From positions 1-64,000 of the forward strand of contig NCGN01000007.1 in assembly GCA_002281575.1 (NCBI GenBank): a DNA stretch of 64,000 bases, given 5' to 3'. The position numbers and the translations under genes were made by a program. This stretch comes from Sphingobacteriia bacterium 28-36-52. GTDB taxonomy: Bacteria > Bacteroidota > Bacteroidia > Chitinophagales > Chitinophagaceae. Shown in pieces: positions 29,250 through 39,520 of this stretch (position 1 is its first letter; the number at the start of each line of letters is the position of its first letter). The notes beneath the pieces are model-generated. The model worked only from the letters and a program-made list of their open reading frames with translations. It had not been told where the DNA came from and made no database searches.

Positions 29250-30125
29250 TTACAAACGTGCTTTCAAAAATTCGATGGTCTTTTTGTGCGCATCTTCTGT
29301 AGCTTCTTTATTAAAAGAAGGATTACTTGGATTGGCAAAGCCATGGTTGGCTTCGTAACGGTGTAAAGTTAATTTTTTGCCTGCAGCAGCCATATCTTTT
29401 TCAAATGTATTCACCAGTTCTGGGGATGGGCTTCTATCTTGGTTACCAAAAAATCCAATTACATCAGATTGAAGTGATTTCAATTTTTCCATATTGTTTT
29501 CAGGACGGCCATAATACATAACTGTTCCTGCTGCTTGTTTGCCAGCCAAAATACTGCTTTGCAAACTCCACATTCCACCAAAACACCAACCAATGGTGAA
29601 TATTTTAGCTTTGGTTCCTGCGTATGCCAATGCACCTTTTACAATGGCTTCCAATCTAGGATTGGTGGCAGCTCTCATTAGTTTCATTGCACTGTCTGGG
29701 GTGGCAGCTACTTTTCCATCGTACATGTCTAAGGCAATTACATGTACATTGCCTAATTCTGCAGCTAATTTTTCTGCTTCCTGCTTTATTTGGTCGTTTA
29801 ATCCCCACCATTCTTGAATTACAAAAATCCAATTATTGGTTTTTTTCTTGCTTTTAATAAAATAACCCGAAGCTTTGTTTCCGTCAGGTGCATCAAAGCT
29901 GATGGTTTCTCCGGTACCATTGGTCAATTTAAACGGAAGCGGATTTTCATGCATGGCTGCAAATTCAGGGGTCATTGCTTCGTCTCTAAATTGGTCACGA
30001 ATGTCTGAGTAACAAGCCAAGTAGTCTTCAGCGGAGCGAATACTTTGTTTGGTTTCGGTGTAACGGAAACCTTGAATGGCAATCAATACCACTACAAAAA
30101 AGGCAAAAAATCGCAATTGTTTCAT
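29250..30125 (-). CDS. Exported dienelactone hydrolase family protein
   Basis: A 291-residue alpha/beta hydrolase with an N-terminal hydrophobic signal (residues 3-20). The nucleophile elbow is GWCFGG (Cys181), so it is a cysteine-nucleophile DLH type. The acid is in FFGNQDRSPSPE and the histidine in YEANHGFANP. The oxyanion-side segment VIQEWWGLNDQIKQEAEKLA is also typical. The DLH family hydrolyses lactones or esters; the physiological substrate here is unknown. It is probably periplasmic. It converges on hldD and is divergent from pyrG across 192 bp. Confidence 0.92.
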   Translation of the reverse strand: MKQLRFFAFFVVVLIAIQGFRYTETKQSIRSAEDYLACYSDIRDQFRDEAMTPEFAAMHENPLPFKLTNGTGETISFDAPDGNKASGYFIKSKKKTNNWIFVIQEWWGLNDQIKQEAEKLAAELGNVHVIALDMYDGKVAATPDSAMKLMRAATNPRLEAIVKGALAYAGTKAKIFTIGWCFGGMWSLQSSILAGKQAAGTVMYYGRPENNMEKLKSLQSDVIGFFGNQDRSPSPELVNTFEKDMAAAGKKLTLHRYEANHGFANPSNPSFNKEATEDAHKKTIEFLKARL

Positions 30126-30229
30126 ATATGTTGGTTATTTAATTAAAGACTTGTTCACTTTTCACTAACAGTTTTTCGTCAGATTGGTTGAAAATTGCTT
30201 CGGTATTTTTCTTGTTTCATTTTTTAAGC

Positions 30230-30237
30230 TAGCTTTG
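30230..30237 (+). promoter_or_regulatory. -7 promoter element of pyrG
   Basis: TAGCTTTG fits TAnnTTTG, 80 bp before the pyrG start, leaving a leader of about 75 nt. A TTG at 30212-30214 is nearer than ideal for a -33 element (15 nt). No attenuator is evident in the leader. Confidence 0.4.
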
Positions 30238-30242
30238 TTTGA

Positions 30243-31967
<1,725 letters not shown>

Positions 31968-31990
31968 GTAATAAATTTTAATAAAAAAGG

Positions 31991-32022
31991 AATCCCACAA
32001 CCAAAAATTGTGGGATTTTTGG
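31991..32022 (+). terminator. Terminator after pyrG
   Basis: A perfect 10-bp stem AATCCCACAA / TTGTGGGATT (31991-32000 with 32008-32017) ends in a run of T residues, 23 bp after the pyrG stop. Confidence 0.9.
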
Positions 32023-32115
32023 CGTTTCATGAAATAAATGGGGGGATTGGTGAAAAAAATGCCACCTGCATCTCTAGATTGCCGAATTTAACGGTGTTAA
32101 ACATCAACCATTTAA

Positions 32116-32502
32116 ATGGAAATGAAAAAAGTCATTTTACTCATTTTTTTGCTACTTCCTTCTGCTACTTATTATTTAAGGGGCAATTTGGAAGCAACAG
32201 AAACTTTGGCATTTGTTCCCAATATATCTCCAGTTGAAAATCAGCCAATTGCTAGTGACTTAGAGTTGATGCATAGCTTAATTTTATTGAGTGACAAAGT
32301 AGTTGCCAATGTATTTTCTAATGAGACTTCTTTGTCTTATGATTCATTACAAGGTTTTTTAAATAAACACGCGCAATCTTTAAATAACCAGACTTTATCT
32401 ATTGCTGTTGCAAAAGGAACTGATTATATGGACGTAATAAGGGTAGTAGATATGATGGCTAATTCATCTATAAAAAGTTACAAATTGGTCCGTTACGAAT
32501 AA
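32116..32502 (+). CDS. Small secreted or membrane-anchored hypothetical protein
   Basis: A 128-residue protein with a hydrophobic N terminus (KKVILLIFLLLPSATYYL) that could be a signal peptide or anchor. The rest is helical and polar (LELMHSLILLSDKVVANVF, SYDSLQGFLNKHAQSL). No family is recognised. Translation could begin at 32116 or at the second Met two codons later (32122). The 3' end overlaps the convergent DUF4407 gene by 10 bp. Coding potential is supported by the leader peptide and amino acid composition only. Confidence 0.6.
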   Translation: MEMKKVILLIFLLLPSATYYLRGNLEATETLAFVPNISPVENQPIASDLELMHSLILLSDKVVANVFSNETSLSYDSLQGFLNKHAQSLNNQTLSIAVAKGTDYMDVIRVVDMMANSSIKSYKLVRYE

Positions 32503-33461
32503 GATGCTTTAATCAATTTTATTTCTTCTGCTTCCACTAATTTAGATTTTACTTCATAAGTACCAGAAGGAAGTAAGTATTTAGCAAGTAAAGGCATTAT
32601 TTCTATTAGTAACAACAAAACAATCAGTAAATAATATCTAAAAGCAACAGCCCTGTTTTGTTGTATTAAATGGTCCAAAGCTTCAATTTGAGTGATAAAT
32701 CCATTATTCAATAGTTGATTAAATGAAGCCTGTTCTTTAGCAATGATACTATTGATAGATTGTATGGCACTATCCGAATATTGAATAGTAATAATAAGCT
32801 TTTCGGTCATTGCTTGATAATCCGTTGCTGCTTTCTCTGCGGCAGCTTTTTTAGCTAAAGCAATTGCTTTTAAGCCAATTTTTTTAGAGCCACCTGTACC
32901 ATCCGTTTCTTCAATAAATCGATTGCGCGTATTAATCATTTCTTGGTAGTACCGATTAATTTTTTCGTTTGCTTGTTTTTGTTGAGTAATAAACTGTTCT
33001 TTATCAAGCTGATAGCTTTTTACCAGTGCGGTATTTTTATTTTTTTTTCTTATTTCATTGTCTATGGAAGCCTGCACTTTTACTTCTTTCTCAAAAAGAA
33101 AAAGTAATGCAGGTTGTGCCATAAATAAGCCGATGGTAATGGCTAAGAATAAGCGGAAAACTAGTGGTTTCCAAGCAATGGATATAGATTTTTGAACCCC
33201 TTTAATTAGCGCCCGATCTATAAACAAAATCAATCCGCCCATGAAAATGCCCAATATCACTGCTAGCCACCACGCTGAAACAACGGTGCTAAAAAAGTAG
33301 GACCATGCCAAAGTGGCAAATCCCCAGGTACCCAATACCAGCATTCCTATTATAGAATGCCTATTTCGGTCTACTACCGCATCTTTTAGTAACTCGGTTT
33401 CGGCCGTACTTAGCCACCATAAGAATTGTTCCCGGCGGTTAGGATGATAATTTTCCTGCAT
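32493..33461 (-). CDS. DUF4407 domain membrane protein
   Basis: A 322-residue protein that fits DUF4407, common in Bacteroidota. A soluble N terminus (REQFLWWLSTAETELLKD) is followed by two helices (about 38-60 and 64-84) with the conserved FIDRALIKGVQKS after them, and a third (about 105-128). A long charged helical region (about 130-270, rich in K, Q, E and A) is probably a coiled coil outside the membrane. A final helix (YYLLIVLLLLIEIMPLLAKY) comes last. Function is unknown. It is divergent from yidC. Confidence 0.88.
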   Translation of the reverse strand: MQENYHPNRREQFLWWLSTAETELLKDAVVDRNRHSIIGMLVLGTWGFATLAWSYFFSTVVSAWWLAVILGIFMGGLILFIDRALIKGVQKSISIAWKPLVFRLFLAITIGLFMAQPALLFLFEKEVKVQASIDNEIRKKNKNTALVKSYQLDKEQFITQQKQANEKINRYYQEMINTRNRFIEETDGTGGSKKIGLKAIALAKKAAAEKAATDYQAMTEKLIITIQYSDSAIQSINSIIAKEQASFNQLLNNGFITQIEALDHLIQQNRAVAFRYYLLIVLLLLIEIMPLLAKYLLPSGTYEVKSKLVEAEEIKLIKASYS

Positions 33462-33565
33462 AACTATTTTTTTTAATGGTTAAGGCAGGCACAGGTTGTT
33501 TTTTGGTTGGTTGGGGTTGGCTGGTTGGAATGACAAAGAAAAGGCTTTTTTTGTTAGGCAAACGT

Positions 33566-33573
33566 TACCTTTG
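33566..33573 (+). promoter_or_regulatory. -7 promoter element of yidC
   Basis: TACCTTTG is a perfect TAnnTTTG match, 19 bp before the chosen yidC ATG at 33593. Its position implies a very short leader and argues against the in-frame ATG at 33476. Confidence 0.6.
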
Positions 33574-33592
33574 CCGCTCAATAAAATTTTGT

Positions 33593-35431
33593 ATGAAGAC
33601 GGACAAAAATACGGTCATTGGTTTTGTGTTATTGGGTATCCTGATGTTTTTATATTTCTGGTACACAAGTCAGCAGCAAAATGCCATTATTGAGATGAAG
33701 AAAAGAGAAGAAGATTCTCTTTCAAAAGTGGCTGCAGCAAGAATGAAACTAGTAGATACTGTTGCATTAAAAACAGACTCATTAAAAAGAGATTCAGCTG
33801 TTAGGGTTACTGTTGCTGGAAATTTTACAGATGCGGCTGTAGGGCAAGAGCAAGAAACTACTATTGAAAACGAATTGGTTAAAGTAAACTTTACCAATAA
33901 AGGTGGCCAAATTAAATCGGTAACTTTAAAAAATTATAAAGATCCCAATAATCAATTGGTCGTACTTTCTAATAATAGCAGCATCTCTTATGCAATTAAT
34001 ACTGCACCAGCGCAGTCTGCTACCATTGACAATTTATATTTCACTTCTAGTGAGCCCATAAAGAATTCCGATGGATCTCAAACATTGCGTTATACACTTT
34101 TAGCAGCAAATGGACAATCAATTACCCATGAGTTTAGCTTACAACCCAATAGTTATAAGATCGGGTGGAAGTTAGGAATGAATGGCGCTGCTCAGTTGCT
34201 TACCAATAGCTCCCTCAATTTGAATTGGACTGTTGCAACCCAACAAATGGAGCAAACGTCTCAGTATGAGCGCCAAGTTTCTAATATTTGTTTTTCTGAA
34301 GACAATGAGTTTGATTACATTTCCTCTAATACGGATCATACATTTGAAAAACCTGCACAATGGGTTTCTGTAGTGCAACAATTTTTTAATAGTACCCTAA
34401 TTGCAGAAAATTCATTTAATAGTGGAAGTATTAAATGGGCAAGAGCAACCGACTCTTCACGCAATTTGGCTACCGCTACCAGCACATTGCAAATGAAGTT
34501 GCCTGCAGCAGCAACTGTTTCTGTTCCATTCCATTTTTATGTAGGACCTAACGAGTATGAAATTCTTGCAAAGCAGGCTCCAGAAATGGACAAGATTGTT
34601 AACCTAGGCAGAGATATGTATTCTTTTGTACGACCAATTAACAAATACATCATCATGAATGTGTTTGATTTCTTTGCCTCATTTGTTAAGAATTACGGCT
34701 GGGTTATTCTATTGCTGACTTTATTTATTAGATTGGTTACAGCCCCTCTAACTTATAGCAGTTATTTGAGTGGTGCAAAAATGAAAGCCCTACGCCCAGA
34801 GTTAGATATCTTGAAAAAGAAAATGGGAGACGACCAACAAGGATTTGCAATGGAGCAAATGAAATTGTTTAGAGAAGCAGGGGTTAATCCTTTAGGAGGA
34901 TGTATACCAGCTTTGTTACAAATCCCTATCTTCTTTGCTTTGTATAGTTTCTTTAACTCTGAAATTGCATTGCGTGGACAAGCATTTTTATGGAGTGAAG
35001 ATTTGTCTAGTTTTGATTCAATTGCCAACCTTCCTTTTACTATTCCAGCATTTGGTAATCATGTAAGTTTGTTTACAATTACTGCAGTTATTACTAGCTT
35101 CTTAATATCAATTTACAATATGAGTATGACACCTACACAGGATAATCCTGCGTTAAAATACATGCCATACATTTTTCCATTCATGTTGTTGTTTATATTT
35201 AATAGTTTGCCATCGGCATTAACTTGGTATTACACTGTTTCTAACGTTGTTACACTTTTATTGCAATTTGTAATTCAGAATTATATTATTGATCACGATA
35301 AAATTCTAGCAAAAATTGAAGCAAAAAGGAAAGCACCAAAAACCAAAAGCAAATGGCAAGAGCGTTATGAGCAGATGGTAGACAGTCAGAAAAAAGTACA
35401 GGAGTTAAAAAATAAGACCACTAAAAAATAA
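33593..35431 (+). CDS. yidC: Membrane protein insertase YidC
   Basis: A 612-residue Bacteroidota-size YidC that inserts and folds inner-membrane proteins with or without SecYEG. TM1 is near residues 7-25 (VIGFVLLGILMFLYFWY). A large periplasmic beta-sandwich domain spans about 75-360. The conserved C-terminal core has ILLLTLFIRLVTAPLTYSSY, the cytoplasmic C1 hairpin and NPLGGCIPALLQIPIFFALY. The tail is basic (KAPKTKSKWQERYEQM). The start is set at 33593 because the upstream 39 codons of the open frame cover the -7 element and are not hydrophobic in the family way. Confidence 0.96.
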   Translation: MKTDKNTVIGFVLLGILMFLYFWYTSQQQNAIIEMKKREEDSLSKVAAARMKLVDTVALKTDSLKRDSAVRVTVAGNFTDAAVGQEQETTIENELVKVNFTNKGGQIKSVTLKNYKDPNNQLVVLSNNSSISYAINTAPAQSATIDNLYFTSSEPIKNSDGSQTLRYTLLAANGQSITHEFSLQPNSYKIGWKLGMNGAAQLLTNSSLNLNWTVATQQMEQTSQYERQVSNICFSEDNEFDYISSNTDHTFEKPAQWVSVVQQFFNSTLIAENSFNSGSIKWARATDSSRNLATATSTLQMKLPAAATVSVPFHFYVGPNEYEILAKQAPEMDKIVNLGRDMYSFVRPINKYIIMNVFDFFASFVKNYGWVILLLTLFIRLVTAPLTYSSYLSGAKMKALRPELDILKKKMGDDQQGFAMEQMKLFREAGVNPLGGCIPALLQIPIFFALYSFFNSEIALRGQAFLWSEDLSSFDSIANLPFTIPAFGNHVSLFTITAVITSFLISIYNMSMTPTQDNPALKYMPYIFPFMLLFIFNSLPSALTWYYTVSNVVTLLLQFVIQNYIIDHDKILAKIEAKRKAPKTKSKWQERYEQMVDSQKKVQELKNKTTKK

Positions 35432-35437
35432 TTTATT

Positions 35438-36076
35438 ATGCGCTACTTATTGAACATGGTTTTTGTTTGTTGTTTGGTAAGTAGCGCATTTGCACAAACC
35501 CGTGTAGTGGCGGAGTGTACGGTTAGTTATTCAATAGCTGTAAACAATGAATCTCAAATTGACAAAGATGCTGTTGCGCTATTAAAGCAAAGTATTAAAA
35601 CGGTTTATATCAAGGGAAATAATAGCAGATCAGATTTAACCAGCCCTTCATTTACCCAATCGCTTATTTATAATAAGGCCAATGGAAGCGCTGTTATATT
35701 AAGAGAAATTGGAGCCAATAAATTTTTAACAAAAATAGACGCAGTTAATTGGTTAAAGCAGAATGAAAAGTTTAGTGATATGCTTATTCAATTTACCGAA
35801 GAGAAAAAACAAATTCTCGGGTATGAATGCAAGCATGCCATTATGCAATTAAAAGATGGCAGTACATTTTCTGTTTACTATGCCAGTACTATAACACCTT
35901 CTGTTCGAGAGTTTGAGTATCAATTTAAAGATATACCAGGATTTGTTTTGGAGTATGAAGCTAAAGACGGATACACCCAGAAAATAACTTACACTGCAAC
36001 TAAAATAAGTTTCAACCCAGTTTCTGCAGCAAAGTTTGAAGTTCCAACAACCGGCTACCGGTTATTAAATGATTAA
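35438..36076 (+). CDS. Secreted GLPGLI-like protein
   Basis: A 212-residue protein with a signal peptide (about 1-19, ending SSAFAQ). The mature part has the order seen in GLPGLI / DUF4412-type proteins of Bacteroidota: an N-terminal strand (VAECTVSYSIAV), a KKQILGYECKHAIMQLKDG segment with a Cys, a YYAS strand, and IPGFVLEYEAK in place of the name-giving GLPGLI. Function of the family is unknown; periplasmic or outer-membrane location is inferred. It starts 6 bp after yidC and may be co-transcribed. Confidence 0.82.
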   Translation: MRYLLNMVFVCCLVSSAFAQTRVVAECTVSYSIAVNNESQIDKDAVALLKQSIKTVYIKGNNSRSDLTSPSFTQSLIYNKANGSAVILREIGANKFLTKIDAVNWLKQNEKFSDMLIQFTEEKKQILGYECKHAIMQLKDGSTFSVYYASTITPSVREFEYQFKDIPGFVLEYEAKDGYTQKITYTATKISFNPVSAAKFEVPTTGYRLLND

Positions 36077-36430
36077 TTAATTACGAGATTCCTGAGGAGT
36101 TTTGAATTTAGGTACTTTCACTTTAATCTTATAAGGATAGATATAAGTAGTGTTACCATTGTTGTACTGCAACATACTGTTCATATCGTTGTTCTGTTGC
36201 ATTAAACCATTACCAGTTAAGGATAAGCCTTTGTAATGAAGGTTCGATTTAATTGCCGAAAGCGATAATCCTTTTTTAGAGAAATTATTGAGACTACGTA
36301 GAGTAAACTTGCTGTTTTTAGCTTTGTCATCTACTATTCCGGTGAATGCAAAAGCAGCAATAGCCAGGTGCAAGCTCAATATGAGCATCACCATCGGGGC
36401 TTTATTTGCGGATTTCAATTGCATTAACAT
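36077..36430 (-). CDS. Hypothetical secreted protein
   Basis: A 117-residue protein with an N-terminal hydrophobic stretch (MVMLILSLHLAIAAFAF) suggesting export, then a low-complexity mature part rich in Asn, Ser, Leu and Lys (KGLSLTGNGLMQQNNDMNSM). No family is recognised. The start may be the first Met or the third (36424). Its TAA abuts that of the preceding plus-strand gene with no gap. It is divergent from the TPR protein, with two palindromes in the intervening 133 bp. Confidence 0.6.
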   Translation of the reverse strand: MLMQLKSANKAPMVMLILSLHLAIAAFAFTGIVDDKAKNSKFTLRSLNNFSKKGLSLSAIKSNLHYKGLSLTGNGLMQQNNDMNSMLQYNNGNTTYIYPYKIKVKVPKFKTPQESRN

Positions 36431-36440
36431 ATGGCAAAGG

Positions 36441-36454
36441 TAGGATATATCCTA
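36441..36454. promoter_or_regulatory. Perfect 14-bp palindrome in a divergent region
   Basis: TAGGATATATCCTA is self-complementary over 14 bp and lies 11 bp upstream of the minus-strand hypothetical gene. A TTAACG ... CGTTAA dyad (36461-36466 with 36486-36491) and a CCTAAATTAGG palindrome (36539-36549) follow before the TPR gene. Operator function is an inference. Confidence 0.35.
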
Positions 36455-36563
36455 AATATTTTAACGAATTATTTTTATTAACAAACGTTAATAAGGGGGT
36501 AAAAGTTTGGTTTTCGCCGAAAAAAGTTTAATTATTTGCCTAAATTAGGTAAACCATCACCCC

Positions 36564-37985
36564 ATGAGCCAGAATCCGTACCGCGAAGACAAGGAAGAAT
36601 TAAGGGAGTTGATCATTCAATATCAACATCTTAAGCATGGCAGAAGTCATCCATTTTTAGAGGAAGATGCTTTTGAGCGGATTATTGACTACTACGACGA
36701 AAAAGATGATTTGCCTGAAGCAATGATTGCAGCAGAGCTGGGATTAGAACAATTTCCCTATTCTGCCAACTTAATGATTAAAAAGGCCGATTTGTTATTG
36801 GCAAGCCGTAAATACCAAGAAGCTTTAAACTTATTAGAGACTGCAGAATTATTTGACAGTACCGATTTGAATCTATTTATTTTAAAAACGGATGCTTATT
36901 TGGCTTTGGATCAACAGGCAAAAGCTGTAGAATTATTGGAAGCAGCTTTGTTGCTTTTTGAAGGGGAAGAGCGTTTAGATTTACTTTTTGAGTTGGCAGA
37001 TGTATATGATGATTATGAAGAGTTTGATAAAGTATTTGATTGTTTAAAACTGATATTAGAGGAAGACCCAAATAATGAAGAAGCTTTATACAAAATTTGT
37101 TTCTGGACCGATTTCACAGGAAGAAACGAAGAAAGTATTAAGCTACATCAATCTATCATAGAAGAGCATCCTTTTAGTGAGTTGGCTTGGTTTAATTTGG
37201 CAGCTGCATACCAAGGGCTTAAGTTGTATGAAAAAGCCATTGATGCCTACCAATATGCGGTAGCAATAGATGAAAAATTTGACTACGCATACCGAAATAT
37301 GGGAGATGCCTATTTAAGATTGCGCAAGTACAAAGAGGCCATTGAAGTGTTAGAAAAAGTGCTAGAGCTCAGCAGGCCCGAGGATGTTATTTATGAAGCA
37401 ATAGGTCATTGCTATCATAGAATGGGTAAGTATGCCCAAGCAAGATTTAATTATAAAAAAGCAGTACACTTAAATGCAGGTGATAGTAAGCTGCACTACA
37501 AAATTGCAGTAACTTATATGTTAGAAGAGCAATGGCAAGCTGCAGCAAAGCAATTAGAAAATTCAATGCGAATCACTCGAACAGTTCCAGAATATAATTT
37601 GGCAATGGGAGAGTGTATGATGAATTTAGACAGATACAAAGATGCAATTATTTATTTTGGCACTGTGGTTAAGCATAAACCCAAATCTGTTGCAGGTTGG
37701 GAGGCATTATTACGTTGTTTAATTAAAGCGGAAATGCTCGAAGAAGCCTACAATCAGTGCCAGGCTGCACTTGTTGCAACAGCTGAAAAACCACTATTTT
37801 ATTTTTATGCAAGTACCATTTTATTTGTATTAGGGAAATCTAAAGAAGCATTGCTTAAATTAGAAACAGCCATGGACAAAGCCCCTAAATTGCTCAAAAA
37901 ATTTATGGAATTGAATCCTTTTATTTTGCAAAATAACCAGGTGGTTGATATTATTGCCCGTTATAAAAAAGGAAAGAAAATATAA
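36564..37985 (+). CDS. Tetratricopeptide repeat protein
   Basis: A 473-residue, probably cytoplasmic, helical-repeat protein with no signal peptide. About ten TPR-like units can be seen from residue 45 onward. Examples are SELAWFNLAAAYQGLKLYEK, FDYAYRNMGDAYLRLRKYKE and KSVAGWEALLRCLIKAEM, each with the W/Y-x-x-L-G/A pattern. It starts with an acidic and Arg-rich segment (SQNPYREDKEELRELI). The role is probably as a scaffold for protein-protein contacts; partners are unknown. A -7-like TACTTTTG lies immediately after its stop for the next gene. Confidence 0.9.
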   Translation: MSQNPYREDKEELRELIIQYQHLKHGRSHPFLEEDAFERIIDYYDEKDDLPEAMIAAELGLEQFPYSANLMIKKADLLLASRKYQEALNLLETAELFDSTDLNLFILKTDAYLALDQQAKAVELLEAALLLFEGEERLDLLFELADVYDDYEEFDKVFDCLKLILEEDPNNEEALYKICFWTDFTGRNEESIKLHQSIIEEHPFSELAWFNLAAAYQGLKLYEKAIDAYQYAVAIDEKFDYAYRNMGDAYLRLRKYKEAIEVLEKVLELSRPEDVIYEAIGHCYHRMGKYAQARFNYKKAVHLNAGDSKLHYKIAVTYMLEEQWQAAAKQLENSMRITRTVPEYNLAMGECMMNLDRYKDAIIYFGTVVKHKPKSVAGWEALLRCLIKAEMLEEAYNQCQAALVATAEKPLFYFYASTILFVLGKSKEALLKLETAMDKAPKLLKKFMELNPFILQNNQVVDIIARYKKGKKI

Positions 37986-37990
37986 ATATG

Positions 37991-37998
37991 TACTTTTG
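37991..37998 (+). promoter_or_regulatory. -7 promoter element before the phosphosulfolactate synthase gene
   Basis: TACTTTTG fits TAnnTTTG and lies 21 bp before the start codon at 38020, just after the stop of the TPR gene. No good -33 TTG is seen upstream. Confidence 0.45.
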
Positions 37999-38019
37999 CC
38001 CCCGATAAATTAGATAGGA

Positions 38020-38784
38020 ATGAATTACAGACTTACACAAATACCAGAAAGAACAAAGCAACCAAGGGCAAATGGATTAACCATGGTAATGGACAAGGGG
38101 TTAAGCATTAATCAAGCTAAGGATTTTTTAAGTGTTGCTGGACCTCATGTAGATATTGTTAAGTTAGGATTCGGAACTTCTTTTGTTACCCCCAATTTGA
38201 GAGAAAAATTAGACGTTTATAGAGAAGCCAATATGCCGGTTTATTTTGGAGGTACTTTATTTGAAGCCTTCTTAATTAGAAACCAATTTGATGATTATGT
38301 AGAAGTTTGTAAAGATTATGGTGTGAGCTATATTGAAGTATCTGATGGTTCAATTACCATTCCACATGCAGAGAAATGTGGGTATATTGAAAAACTGACA
38401 CAACATGCAACCGTATTAAGTGAAGTGGGGAGCAAAGATGCAGCACATATTATACCGCCTTATAAGTGGATTGAGCTAATGCGAGCCGAATTAGAAGCAG
38501 GATCGTCTTATGTTATTGCAGAAGCAAGGGAAGCTGGTAATGTAGGAATTTATAGAGGAAGTGGGGAAGTAAGAGAAGGATTGGTTCAAGAAATTTTAAC
38601 CCAAATTCCTGCTGAAAAAATTATTTGGGAAGCTCCTCAAAAAGCACAACAATTGTATTTTCTTGAATTAATTGGATGCAATGTAAACCTGGGTAATATT
38701 GCTCCAAATGAAGTATTGCCACTAGAAGCAATGCGCATAGGATTAAGAGGAGACACTTTTCATCTTTACTTAGACAAAGCTTAA
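38020..38784 (+). CDS. Phosphosulfolactate synthase (ComA) family protein
   Basis: A 254-residue TIM-barrel protein of the ComA family, which adds sulfite to phosphoenolpyruvate in methanogen coenzyme M synthesis. Family segments include MVMDKGLS, HVDIVKLGFGTS, MPVYFGGTLFEAF, YIEVSDGSI, VIAEAREAGNVGIYRGSGEVR and NVNLGNIAPNEVLPLEAMRIGLRGDTF. Bacteroidota do not make coenzyme M. A product such as sulfolactate for sulfonated lipids or exported sulfonate is possible, and no comB/comC genes are adjacent. aroE begins 1 bp after its stop, so the two are probably co-translated. Confidence 0.85.
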   Translation: MNYRLTQIPERTKQPRANGLTMVMDKGLSINQAKDFLSVAGPHVDIVKLGFGTSFVTPNLREKLDVYREANMPVYFGGTLFEAFLIRNQFDDYVEVCKDYGVSYIEVSDGSITIPHAEKCGYIEKLTQHATVLSEVGSKDAAHIIPPYKWIELMRAELEAGSSYVIAEAREAGNVGIYRGSGEVREGLVQEILTQIPAEKIIWEAPQKAQQLYFLELIGCNVNLGNIAPNEVLPLEAMRIGLRGDTFHLYLDKA

Positions 38785-38785
38785 T

Positions 38786-39520
38786 ATGCGCTTATTTGGC
38801 TTAGTGGGTTATCCGTTAACGCACTCTTTTTCTCAAAGTTATTTTACGCAAAAATTTTCATCCATGGGAATGGGTGAGGAGCTTGCATATGAAAATTTTT
38901 CAATTCCTGATATAGAAGAGTTGCCTTATCTATTGATACAAAAAAAATACTTGGAAGGCTTTAATATAACTATACCATATAAAAAACAAGTGATTCCATT
39001 TCTTCATCAGCTAACACCTGAAGTAGCCGAAATGGGCGCATGTAATTGTGTTCGAATAAAAAATAAAAAATTAATTGGCTACAATACAGACATTATTGGA
39101 TTTGAAAATTCACTGAAACCTTTTTTGCAAAAACAGCATACCCATGCATTGATTTTAGGTACGGGAGGAGCTGCCGCAGCAGTAGAATTTGTATTGCGCA
39201 AATTAAACATCAGCTACTTGAATGTTTCAAGAACCTCAGTTGATCAAACTATCCAATACAATCAATTGAATAAAGCCCTACTATCTCAATATCAACTCAT
39301 CATTAATACTAGTCCGGTGGGTCAATATCCCAATGTTGAACAAGCGCCACAGATACCTTATGAATTTCTTGGACCTAAACACCATTTATACGATTTAATT
39401 TATAATCCAACCGAAACGCAATTTTTGCTAAAGGGCAAAGCACAGGGTGCTTCTGTACAAAATGGATATGAAATGTTGGTATTACAAGCAGAAGAAAGTT
39501 GGAGAATTTGGAACCTTTAA
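38786..39520 (+). CDS. aroE: Shikimate dehydrogenase
   Basis: A 244-residue NADP-dependent enzyme of the shikimate pathway. The substrate-binding S-x-S is in YPLTHSFSQSYF, and the catalytic Lys is in FNITIPYKKQV near residue 68. The Asn/Asp pair lies in NTDIIGFE, and the Rossmann loop is GTGGAAAAVEF. The C-terminal NTSPVGQYP and DLIYNPTETQFL motifs complete the family pattern. It is slightly shorter than E. coli AroE (272). Translation is coupled to the ComA-like gene. Its TAA abuts the stop of the convergent thioesterase gene. Confidence 0.95.
   Translation: MRLFGLVGYPLTHSFSQSYFTQKFSSMGMGEELAYENFSIPDIEELPYLLIQKKYLEGFNITIPYKKQVIPFLHQLTPEVAEMGACNCVRIKNKKLIGYNTDIIGFENSLKPFLQKQHTHALILGTGGAAAAVEFVLRKLNISYLNVSRTSVDQTIQYNQLNKALLSQYQLIINTSPVGQYPNVEQAPQIPYEFLGPKHHLYDLIYNPTETQFLLKGKAQGASVQNGYEMLVLQAEESWRIWNL

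Noticed and set aside
32010..32237. A 75-codon open frame after the pyrG terminator
   Set aside because: It overlaps the 32116 gene in another frame and lacks a leader or family pattern. The 32116 frame has a plausible signal peptide.
33476..33592. Longer YidC N terminus from an ATG at 33476
   Set aside because: The extension includes the TACCTTTG promoter element and would bury the first membrane helix behind 39 residues not seen in the family.
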